Source of the DNA: RPQJ01 sp963706755
GTDB taxonomy: Bacteria > Pseudomonadota > Gammaproteobacteria > Steroidobacterales > Steroidobacteraceae
Assembly (NCBI GenBank): GCA_963706755.1
Contig: CAVPNH010000016.1
Coordinates: 226,899 to 290,898, forward strand
Length of the DNA stretch: 64,000 nucleotides
Reading direction: 5' to 3'
Shown here: positions 57,392-64,000 of the stretch, in pieces
Numbering within the stretch: the first letter of the stretch is position 1
Layout: every line of letters begins with the position of its first letter
Program-made: the position numbers and the translations under genes
The notes under the pieces: model-generated
Database searches by the model: none
What the model was told of the DNA's origin: nothing
The model's input: only the letters and a program-made list of their open reading frames with translations

Positions 57392-58726
57392 ATGAAGCTG
57401 CACCTGACTCTCGCCGCCCTCGCGCTCGGCGCCTGGTCCACGATCGCCCCCGCCCAGATCCCCGCCCAGGCCGGCGAGACGCCGGTGCCCTCCCTCGCGC
57501 CGATGCTGAAGCGCGTCACGCCTGCGGTCGTGAACGTGGCGACGCGCGGCACGGTGCACGAGCAGAACCCGCTCCTGAACGACCCGTTCTTCCGGCGCTT
57601 CTTCGACGTGCCGAACGCCCCGCGCGAGCGCGAATTCCAGGCCGCCGGCTCGGGCGTGATCGTCGACGCGAAGAACGGCTACATCGTCACCAACGCGCAC
57701 GTGATCGAGAACGCCACGGAGATCACGGTGCAGCTCCTCGACAACCGCTCGCTCACGGCGAAGGTGGTCGGCAAGGACGAGGGCTCGGACCTCGCGGTGC
57801 TGAAGGTGCAGGCGGCCAACCTCGCGGAGATCCCGATCGCCGACTCCGAGCTCGAGGAAGTCGGCGACTACGTGGTGGCCATCGGCAATCCGTTCGGACT
57901 CGGGCACACGGTCACGTCGGGCATCATCAGCGCGCTCGGCCGCTCCGGCATCAATCCCGAGGGCTACGAGGACTTCATCCAGACCGACGCGTCGATCAAC
58001 CCGGGCAACTCGGGCGGGGCGCTGGTCAACCTGAACGGCAGGCTGGTCGGCATCAACTCCGCGATCCTCTCGCGCACCGGCGGAAACATCGGCATCGGCT
58101 TCGCGATCCCGTCGAACATGATGAAAACCGTGATGCAGCAGCTCATCAAGTACGGTGAGGTACGCCGCGGCGTGCTCGGCGTGAACATCCAGACGCTGTC
58201 GCCGGACATCGCCGAGAGCATGGACCTCGGCAACACGCAGGGCGCGCTGGTGTCGCAGGTGATCGACGGGTCCGCGGCCGAGAAGGCCGGCATCAAGGCC
58301 GGCGACGTGGTCACGGCGGTGAACGGCAAGCCGGTCAAGGACGCCGCGTCCCTGCGCAACACCATCGGCCTCCTGCGCATCGGCGACAAGGTGGACATTG
58401 CACTCATCCGCGACGGCAAGCCGCGCCGCGTGACCGCCGTGATCGGCGAGCGCGACGCGAACGCCGAGGCGCAGGCCGCCGGCCTGCACGACGGCCTCGA
58501 GGGCGCGGACCTCGTGGACGCGCAGGGCGGCGGCGTCCTGATCCGCTCGGTGGCGGACGGCAGCCCGGCCGCGCAGCGGGGCCTGCGCCCCAACGACGTG
58601 ATCCTCGCGGTCGGACGCACCCGGGTCGCCAGCCTCGCCGAATTCAGGAAGGCCGCGCAGGGGCTGCAGGCGTTCGTCGTGCAGATCCGCCGCGGCAGCG
58701 CGATGCTGGTGATCCCGATCCGCTGA
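57392..58726 (+). CDS. degQ: DegQ/HtrA family periplasmic serine protease, right copy, intact
   Basis: A 444-residue envelope protease-chaperone. It has a signal peptide (MKLHLTLAALALGAWST, cleavage after APAQ) and a trypsin-like domain with His in TNAHVIENA, Asp in EGSDLAVLKV and Ser in INPGNSGGALVNLNG. Two PDZ domains follow (about 255-345 and 365-440). It lacks the long Q-rich linker of E. coli DegP, so DegQ/MucD-like is the better name. It is divergent from nrdJa and converges with the aminopeptidase. Confidence 0.93.
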   Translation: MKLHLTLAALALGAWSTIAPAQIPAQAGETPVPSLAPMLKRVTPAVVNVATRGTVHEQNPLLNDPFFRRFFDVPNAPREREFQAAGSGVIVDAKNGYIVTNAHVIENATEITVQLLDNRSLTAKVVGKDEGSDLAVLKVQAANLAEIPIADSELEEVGDYVVAIGNPFGLGHTVTSGIISALGRSGINPEGYEDFIQTDASINPGNSGGALVNLNGRLVGINSAILSRTGGNIGIGFAIPSNMMKTVMQQLIKYGEVRRGVLGVNIQTLSPDIAESMDLGNTQGALVSQVIDGSAAEKAGIKAGDVVTAVNGKPVKDAASLRNTIGLLRIGDKVDIALIRDGKPRRVTAVIGERDANAEAQAAGLHDGLEGADLVDAQGGGVLIRSVADGSPAAQRGLRPNDVILAVGRTRVASLAEFRKAAQGLQAFVVQIRRGSAMLVIPIR

Positions 58727-58770
58727 GGCAATACCGAGCCTCGCAATCTGCGTCCCCGGGGGCACCGGCT

Positions 58771-59871
58771 TCATCGGCCGTGCCCTCGTGGCGCGCCGCA
58801 CACCGCCGCGTGGCGCGCCTCCGGCGTCATTCGCGACAGCGCCGAAGCCCGGGCGTAGAACGCGGGCAGGGACCCCGCCAGAGCCAGCTCCCGCTCGAGC
58901 CCCGGTACGCAGTCACGGTAGGTCGCCACCGACGCCAGGTTCGCATTGTCGAGCGGCCGCCCGAACCAGCCGTCGTATCCGCGGTAGCCGCCCCACTCCT
59001 GCCTGAGCCCCTCGTAGGTGAACTTGAGGCGCCCGAACACGCGATTCTTCTCGACGCGCTTGTCCGCGGCCGGCAACGTGCCGCTGTAGAGGCGCTCGAG
59101 GCTCGTCGCGGTGTCGCGCAGGAGCGCAAGGAACTCCGCGTGCCTGCGACGCGAGCTTTCGTAGGCCGCGATCTCCCGCGCCGTGCCGCGCGACTCGAGC
59201 CAGCGCCGCACGCCCGCGTCCTCGACCACGCCCGCGAACGCCTCGTTGAAGCCACTGTCGCCCGCGACGTACAGGCGCTGGTGCGCGAGCTCGTGGAAGA
59301 TGGTTCCGACCAGCCGGGTCTCGCGCCAGCCGATCATGGTGCTCATCAGCGGATCGGCCAGGTGGCCGAGCGTCGAGTACGCCCCGACGCCCTCGACCAC
59401 CGCGTCGTCCCCGCTCGCAACGAGCTTCCACGCGTAGGCGTTCGCATCGGCCTCGTGGAAATACCCGCGGTAACTCACGCAGCCTGCGAACGGGAAGCAC
59501 CACCGCAACGGGCGCAGCGAGAATTCCGGCGTTGCTACCACGTTCCACACCACGTATTCACGTCCGATGTCCACGTACTTCCTGTAGCTGCCGCCATCGG
59601 GAAGGCCGAGTTCGCGCACGGCAAACTCGCGCGCGCGGACCGCGAGCTCGAGTTGCCGGCGGGTCGCCTCTGGCGTCGCCGGGTCCGCGACGACGCTCGC
59701 GATCGGGCGGCTGCCCGCCATCACGCCAAGCTGCCCGGTCGCTGCCTGCATCACGTAGCAACCCGACAGCGCGAGCGCGAAGCCGGTGGGCACGAGCCCG
59801 CGCGCAAGCCCCCGGACCCGGCCGCTCCAGGCTCGCCCGCGCGCGTCGCATTCCGCTACGATGCCCTGCAT
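58771..59871 (-). CDS. Putative zinc aminopeptidase lipoprotein, right copy, intact
   Basis: A 366-residue protein (COG4324-like). It has a lipoprotein-type signal ending LALSGC (Cys at about 37), a metalloprotease helix HELAHQRLYV, and NEAFAGVVEDAGVRRWLESR after it, which supplies a likely third ligand. The C-terminal region is Arg/Leu-rich and helical. The substrate is unknown. The listed start overlaps the cca ATG; a shorter N-terminus with a start nearer the signal helix would be more normal for a lipoprotein and would leave space for a promoter. Confidence 0.78.
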   Translation of the reverse strand: MQGIVAECDARGRAWSGRVRGLARGLVPTGFALALSGCYVMQAATGQLGVMAGSRPIASVVADPATPEATRRQLELAVRAREFAVRELGLPDGGSYRKYVDIGREYVVWNVVATPEFSLRPLRWCFPFAGCVSYRGYFHEADANAYAWKLVASGDDAVVEGVGAYSTLGHLADPLMSTMIGWRETRLVGTIFHELAHQRLYVAGDSGFNEAFAGVVEDAGVRRWLESRGTAREIAAYESSRRRHAEFLALLRDTATSLERLYSGTLPAADKRVEKNRVFGRLKFTYEGLRQEWGGYRGYDGWFGRPLDNANLASVATYRDCVPGLERELALAGSLPAFYARASALSRMTPEARHAAVCGAPRGHGR

Positions 59872-61216
59872 GAAGATCTTCCTGGTCGGCGGCGCGGTCC
59901 GCGACCGCCTGCTCGGCCGTCCTCACCATGAGCGCGACTACGTCGTCGTGGGCGGGACGCCCGACGAGCTCACCGCGCTCGGCTACCGGTCCGTCGGCAA
60001 GGACTTCCCGGTCTTCCTGCACCCGACGACCGGCGAACAGTACGCGCTCGCGCGCACCGAGCGGAAGACCGGGCCCGGCTACTACGGCTTTGCCACCCGC
60101 TTCTCACCCGACGTGACGCTCGAGGAGGACCTCGCCCGGCGGGACCTCACGATCAACGCGATGGCGCAGGACGACGGCGGGACGCTCGTGGACCCGCACG
60201 GCGGCCGACGCGACCTCGAGGCGCGGCTCCTGCGCCACGTCTCGCCGGCCTTCGTCGAGGACCCGCTGCGCGTGCTGCGCGTGGCGCGCTTCGCCGCGCG
60301 CTTCGCCCCGCTCGGATTCAGGATCGCGCCAGAGACGCTGGAACTCATGCGCCGCATCGTCGCGGGCGGTGAAATCGCGGCGCTCGTGCCGGAACGCGTC
60401 TGGGTCGAAACGGAACGCGCCCTCGGCGAGGACTGTCCGGCGGTCTACTTCGAGGTGCTGCGCGCCTGCGGCGCACTTGCGGCCGTGTTTCCCGAGATTG
60501 CCGCCCTCGATGGCGTACCGCAGCCCGAGAAGTGGCATCCTGAGATCGACACGGGACTGCACACCATGCAGGTGCTCGAGGTCGCGGCAGGCCTTTCGCC
60601 CGACACGACGGTACGGTTCGCCGCGCTGGTGCACGACGTCGGCAAGGGCCTCACACCGCGCGGGGAATGGCCCCGCCACATCGGCCACGAGGAGGCCGGG
60701 GCGAAGCTCATCGAAGGATTCTGCGCGCGACTCAGGGTCCCCAACGATCACCGCGACCTCGCGGTCCTCGTGGCGCGCCATCACGCGAAGGTGCACCGCG
60801 CCGCGGAACTCCGCCCCGGGACGCTGCTCGAGCTGTTCGAGGTGACGGACGCATTCCGCAGGCCGGACCGCTTCGAGCGCCTGCTCCTCGCCTGCGAAGC
60901 CGACGCGCGCGGTCGCGGCCCGGACCTGCGTGCCAGGCCCTACCCCCAGTCCCTTCTGGTGCAGCGCGCGCGCGCGGCCGCCGCGGGCGTGCGCGTCGAT
61001 CCGGAGCTCTCGGCTGGCCTCCCGGGACCGGTCATCGCCGCACGGCTGCGCGCCGCGCGCGTCGGGGCGATCCAGGCGGCCCTCGCCGGCTCGGCCGCGC
61101 CCTCAGGCGAAGTGCCACACGATCAGCACCGCGATCGCGAGACGGTAGATCGTGAAGGGCAGCAGCCCGATGCGCTCGATGAACCGGATCAGCAGGTGGA
61201 TGCAGGCGATGCCTGA
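59870..61216 (+). CDS. cca: CCA tRNA nucleotidyltransferase, right copy
   Basis: Adds CCA to tRNA 3' ends. The head domain (FLVGGAVRDRLLG, DYVVVGGTPDEL, RRDLTINAMA) is followed by the neck and an HD phosphohydrolase domain (LVHDVGKGLTP, HIGHEEAG, ARHHAKVHRA), as in E. coli Cca. The frame runs through 448 codons and overlaps the end of uppP by 114 bp. The left arm suggests that the true end is at a TAG near 61,148 if one base near 61,100 is in error. Roughly 10% of residues differ from the left copy. Confidence 0.9.
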   Translation: MKIFLVGGAVRDRLLGRPHHERDYVVVGGTPDELTALGYRSVGKDFPVFLHPTTGEQYALARTERKTGPGYYGFATRFSPDVTLEEDLARRDLTINAMAQDDGGTLVDPHGGRRDLEARLLRHVSPAFVEDPLRVLRVARFAARFAPLGFRIAPETLELMRRIVAGGEIAALVPERVWVETERALGEDCPAVYFEVLRACGALAAVFPEIAALDGVPQPEKWHPEIDTGLHTMQVLEVAAGLSPDTTVRFAALVHDVGKGLTPRGEWPRHIGHEEAGAKLIEGFCARLRVPNDHRDLAVLVARHHAKVHRAAELRPGTLLELFEVTDAFRRPDRFERLLLACEADARGRGPDLRARPYPQSLLVQRARAAAAGVRVDPELSAGLPGPVIAARLRAARVGAIQAALAGSAAPSGEVPHDQHRDRETVDREGQQPDALDEPDQQVDAGDA

Positions 61217-61906
61217 GAGCGCCGAGAACGCGACACCGATCGCCATGGACGGCCAGTCCGCGGCGGTGTGAGACGTGACGAGCTTCAGTCCCTCGTAGCC
61301 GCCCGCGGCCGCAATGCCCGGGATGGCGAGCAGGAACGAGAATCGCGCGGCCCCGGATCGCGCGAGCCCGAGCGCCCGTCCCGCCGTCATGGTGATCCCT
61401 GAGCGCGACGTGCCCGGCATGAGCGCGAGCGCCTGTGCGCACCCGATCGCGATCGCCTGCGGCCAGCTGAGCGAGTGCTCGTCGCGCGTGCCGCGCGAGA
61501 ACCGGTCGGCCGCGTACATCAGGAGACCGAAGAACGACAGCGTCCCCGCCACGAAGAGCGGTGAGCGCAGGTTCGACTCGATCGCGTCGCCGAACACGAT
61601 GCCTGCGAGCCCGACCGGGATCGTGCCCACGAGAACCTGCCAGGCGAGGCGGCTGTCCGGCGTGTGGCTGCGGCGGAGCACCGAGCCGAGCCAGGCGGCC
61701 GTCATCGCAACGATCTCGCGCCTGAAGTAGACGAGCAGTGCGAGCAGCGTACCCACGTGCACCGCGACGTCGAACGCCAGGCCCTGGTCCGGCCAGCCGA
61801 ACAGGTGCGGTATCAGGATCAGGTGTCCTGAACTCGAGATCGGCAGGAACTCCGAGAGTCCCTGCACGAGGGCGAGGACGATGGCGTGCACTGGATCCAT
61901 GGTCAC
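61103..61906 (-). CDS. uppP: Undecaprenyl-diphosphate phosphatase, right copy, intact
   Basis: A 267-residue BacA-type membrane phosphatase with motif 1 QGLSEFLPISSSGHL and motif 2 MPGTSRSGITMTAGRALG and about eight helices. It dephosphorylates undecaprenyl diphosphate to recycle the lipid carrier for cell-wall synthesis; overproduction gives bacitracin resistance in other bacteria. GTG (61,906) or the ATG two codons later may start it. It abuts the midA-like gene, so the two are probably one operon. Confidence 0.94.
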   Translation of the reverse strand: MTMDPVHAIVLALVQGLSEFLPISSSGHLILIPHLFGWPDQGLAFDVAVHVGTLLALLVYFRREIVAMTAAWLGSVLRRSHTPDSRLAWQVLVGTIPVGLAGIVFGDAIESNLRSPLFVAGTLSFFGLLMYAADRFSRGTRDEHSLSWPQAIAIGCAQALALMPGTSRSGITMTAGRALGLARSGAARFSFLLAIPGIAAAGGYEGLKLVTSHTAADWPSMAIGVAFSALSGIACIHLLIRFIERIGLLPFTIYRLAIAVLIVWHFA

Positions 61907-63085
61907 CTACAGCGTGTGGCGGAGATCGCGCACCGCGAATCCGCGGAGGGGCGCATCGTAACCTTTCGCGAGCGCCATCACCTTGAAGCGTTCGCCCATT
62001 TCGCCGGGCAGCGTGAGCACCATCGCCTGGCGGGAAAGGTTCACGCGCTGCACGACATCGAGTCCGGAAACGTCCTGCAGGCGACGGGCGAGGTCGTTGC
62101 CGATCAGGAAATGCGCCTGCGTCGTGTATCCCGCCACGTCGAGGCCGGCCCGATCCGCCGCCTCGGCGACCGCGGTGAAGTCCACCCACGCCGTGATGTC
62201 CTGCAGACCAGGCCGCGCGAACGGGTCGTCGTTGAAGCGGTGACGGAAGTGGCAGAGGAGCGTGCCGGACCTGCGCTCGGCTGAATAGAACTCGCGGCGC
62301 GGCAGGCCGTAGTCCACGAAGAAGAAGACGCCGCGCTCGACTGCGGCCGCGACGGCCGCGAGCCAGGCGGGAAGTCCCGTGTTGACCTCAGAGGTGTAGC
62401 CATCGGGCCAGTCCTCGCTGCATTCGCGGTGGATGCGCAGGACGGCGGCCGCGAGTTCGGGCCCGGCGGGCGCCTCCGCCCAATCGAACCGACCATCGCT
62501 CGCTGCGACACCGAGTGCCCGGGCCTCGCCTCCGCGCCAGACGAACCTGTCCACGGGCATCGCGTCCAGGACCTCGTTCGCGACGACCATGCCCCGGAAA
62601 CCCTCGGGCAGGCGGTCCAGCCATTCGACCCGGTCGAGCAGGTGCGGCACGGCGTCCAGGAGCGTCGCGCGCTGCCGCTCGCGCAGGTCGGCGCTCAGGT
62701 CGAGGATGAGGTAACGCGCAGGCAGCGCGTTCTGCGACTCGAACTCCGCGAGCATCGCGGCGGCCATCGCCCCGGAGCCCGCGCCGAGTTCGAGCACGTC
62801 CCCACCGCCCTGCGCCGCGAGCACCTCTGCGCACTGCCCCGCGACGCAGCGGCTGAATACCGGCGCGACCTCGGGCGCGGTCACGAAATCACCGCCCTCC
62901 CCCAGCTTGCGAGCGCCGGCGCTGTAGTAACCGAGGCCCGGTTCGTACAGGGCCATCTCCATGTATCGCCCGAAGCCGATCCAGCCGCCGGCGTCCGCAA
63001 TGGCGGCGCGTATCCGCGCTGCAAGGCGCTCGCCGTGCTCGGCCTCGGCAGCGGACAGTTCCGGCGGCGACGCGGCCTCGTTCAT
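61907..63085 (-). CDS. Class I SAM-dependent methyltransferase, MidA/NDUFAF7-like, right copy
   Basis: 392 residues with VLELGAGSGAM and VVANEVLDAMPVDRF as in the left copy. About eight residues differ (for example FGRYM for FARYM, SQNALP for SQDALP). It is divergent from the SDR gene at 63,139 with a 53-bp gap, and uppP follows directly. Confidence 0.88.
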   Translation of the reverse strand: MNEAASPPELSAAEAEHGERLAARIRAAIADAGGWIGFGRYMEMALYEPGLGYYSAGARKLGEGGDFVTAPEVAPVFSRCVAGQCAEVLAAQGGGDVLELGAGSGAMAAAMLAEFESQNALPARYLILDLSADLRERQRATLLDAVPHLLDRVEWLDRLPEGFRGMVVANEVLDAMPVDRFVWRGGEARALGVAASDGRFDWAEAPAGPELAAAVLRIHRECSEDWPDGYTSEVNTGLPAWLAAVAAAVERGVFFFVDYGLPRREFYSAERRSGTLLCHFRHRFNDDPFARPGLQDITAWVDFTAVAEAADRAGLDVAGYTTQAHFLIGNDLARRLQDVSGLDVVQRVNLSRQAMVLTLPGEMGERFKVMALAKGYDAPLRGFAVRDLRHTL

Positions 63086-63138
63086 CGCGCGGCCGCCCCC
63101 GACGCGACAGCGCGCGCCGTCTCCGGTATCGTCGAATC

Positions 63139-63881
63139 ATGCAGGCAGAAGGCTCGCTCGGCGGTCGTTGCGTCCTCGTCACCGGCGGCGCGAAGCGCCT
63201 CGGCGCGGCGATGGTCCGGCGCTATCACGAGGCCGGCGCCAATGTCGTCGTGCACTACCACCGTTCGCGCCCGGCCGCGGACTGGCTCGTCGCGGAACTG
63301 AACGCGGCCCGCGCCGGTTCCGCGATCACCGCCCGCGCGGATCTGAACGACGTGGAACAGCTGCCCGGGCTCGTGGCCGCGGCCCTCGACGGATTCGGAC
63401 GGCTCGACGTGCTGGTGAACAACGCCTCGACGTTCTATCCCACGACCGTCGGCACGATCACGGCGGCGCAGTTCGACGACCTCGTCGGAACCAACCTCCG
63501 GGCGCCCCTCTTTCTGTCGCAGGCCGCGGCTCCGGCGCTGCGCTCCTCGCAGGGCCTGATCCTGAACATGGTGGACATCCACGGCCGGCGCCCGCTCAAG
63601 GCGCATCCGGTTTACTCGGCCGCGAAGGCCGGGCTCGTCATGCTGACGAAGTCGCTGGCCCGCGAACTGGGCAAATACCGGGTGAATGCCATTGCGCCGG
63701 GCCCCGTACTCTGGCCCGAGCGGGACCTCGACCCGGCACTCAAGGACGAAATCGTTTCAGGACGGCCTTGAAGCGCAGCGGCTCGCCGGACGACATCGCG
63801 CGCACCGCGCTCTTCCTCGCCACCGAGGCGCCCTACGTCACGGGGCAGGTCATCACCGTGGACGGCGGCCGCAGCCTCTGA
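63139..63881 (+). pseudogene. SDR family oxidoreductase, pteridine reductase-like, right copy with one frameshift
   Basis: Open from the start through VLVTGGAKRLGAAM, LVNNASTFYPTTVGTI and the active-site YSAAKAGLVMLTKSLA. The frame is then lost near 63,760, where TTTCAGG replaces TTTCCAGG of the left arm. The proper ending (KRSGSPDDIARTALFLATEA to VDGGRSL) continues in the next frame to 63,881. A three-base difference in ARELGKYRVNA against ARELGPEIRVNA is a genuine sequence difference between the arms. Confidence 0.8.
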
Positions 63882-63913
63882 CACGCGACCGGCCCGCCGC
63901 GACGCGGCAGCCA

Positions 63914-64000
63914 TCAGCCAGCACCTCCGGCACGCCACCCGAGATCCACCGGGTGCAGGTCGTGGGCGCCGCGGTCGAACGCGGCCCACAGTTCGCGCAT
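63914..64000 (-). CDS. folK: 3' end of a second folK copy, cut by the window edge
   Basis: The last 28 codons (RELWAAFDRGAHDLHPVDLG onwards, then the stop) match the end of folK at 31,569-31,655 without a change. This shows that the inverted duplication extends beyond the window. Confidence 0.9.
   Translation of the reverse strand: MRELWAAFDRGAHDLHPVDLGWRAGGAG

Larger units (their letters stand above)
47787..64000 (-). repeat. Right arm of the giant inverted duplication (continues past the window)
   Basis: The mirror image of 31,569-47,771. It reaches the window edge inside folK without losing similarity, so the repeat is longer than 16.2 kb per arm. Most genes broken in the left arm are open here (nrdJa, degQ, aminopeptidase, uppP, L,D-transpeptidase, DUF3313). 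The PEBP gene, ppnN and the SDR are broken here. Confidence 0.97.

Noticed and set aside
31569..64000. Composite mobile element or inverted genomic island as cause of the duplication.
   Set aside because: Both arms contain only housekeeping genes. No transposase, integrase, IS end or target duplication was found at the centre, and the outer border is outside the window.

Overview
The window is GC-rich, densely coded DNA from a free-living proteobacterium, most likely a gammaproteobacterium. Evidence for this includes the rpoD-dnaG-yqeY-rpsU block divergent from tsaD-folB-folK, the split B12-dependent ribonucleotide reductase NrdJa/NrdJb, PpnN, and the tRNA-Ile2(CAT) sequence. No phage, integrase, transposase or CRISPR array was seen. 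Single-base frameshifts occur throughout, so part of the sequence looks like incompletely polished long-read data, probably from a metagenome.

Region 1 (1-31,655) is ordinary single-copy chromosome. It opens with a minus-strand operon for a CuA-type heme-copper enzyme whose catalytic subunit lacks the active-site tyrosine of oxidases, so it is probably an alternative NO reductase. A perfect FNR/DNR-type operator lies upstream and ctaB downstream. Next come an SDR, a ThDP enzyme, a CDP-archaeol synthase homologue, and an Lrp regulator divergent from a bkdA1-bkdA2-bkdB-ilvE operon for branched-chain amino acid catabolism. These are followed by an ECF sigma/anti-sigma pair with a DUF6249 protein, a truncated TonB receptor behind an MFS transporter, an aminotransferase-kinase fusion, two reductases, a small asparaginase, tRNA-Ile2, carbonic anhydrase, ogt, three lipoprotein genes, and the macromolecular-synthesis genes. 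The dnaG-yqeY gap holds three hairpins with a shared loop and different stems, and a heptamer repeat that recurs in inverted orientation after tsaD.

Region 2 (about 31,569-64,000) is one enormous inverted duplication centred at 47,779. Every gene from the 3' end of folK to a truncated gene at the centre occurs twice, in mirror order: folK', SDR, midA-like, uppP, cca, aminopeptidase, degQ, nrdJa-nrdJb, DUF3313, L,D-transpeptidase, ppnN, an 84-aa protein, msrB, PEBP, hydrolase, HU. The second arm runs off the window end. The inner ~6 kb (44,780-50,775) is almost perfectly palindromic. The outer arms differ by real substitutions (cca proteins roughly 90% identical; midA about 98%). Left-arm nrdJa, degQ, aminopeptidase, L,D-transpeptidase and uppP are frameshifted where the right arm is intact; ppnN and the SDR are broken in both.

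The most economical reading is an assembly in which a fold-back molecule joined two strain haplotypes head to head. A real giant palindrome with gene conversion is the alternative. Either way the two arms serve as a comparison that highlights conserved control sites: NrdR boxes and promoter before nrdJ, GNRA-loop terminators, and a 14-bp palindrome inside the L,D-transpeptidase promoter.
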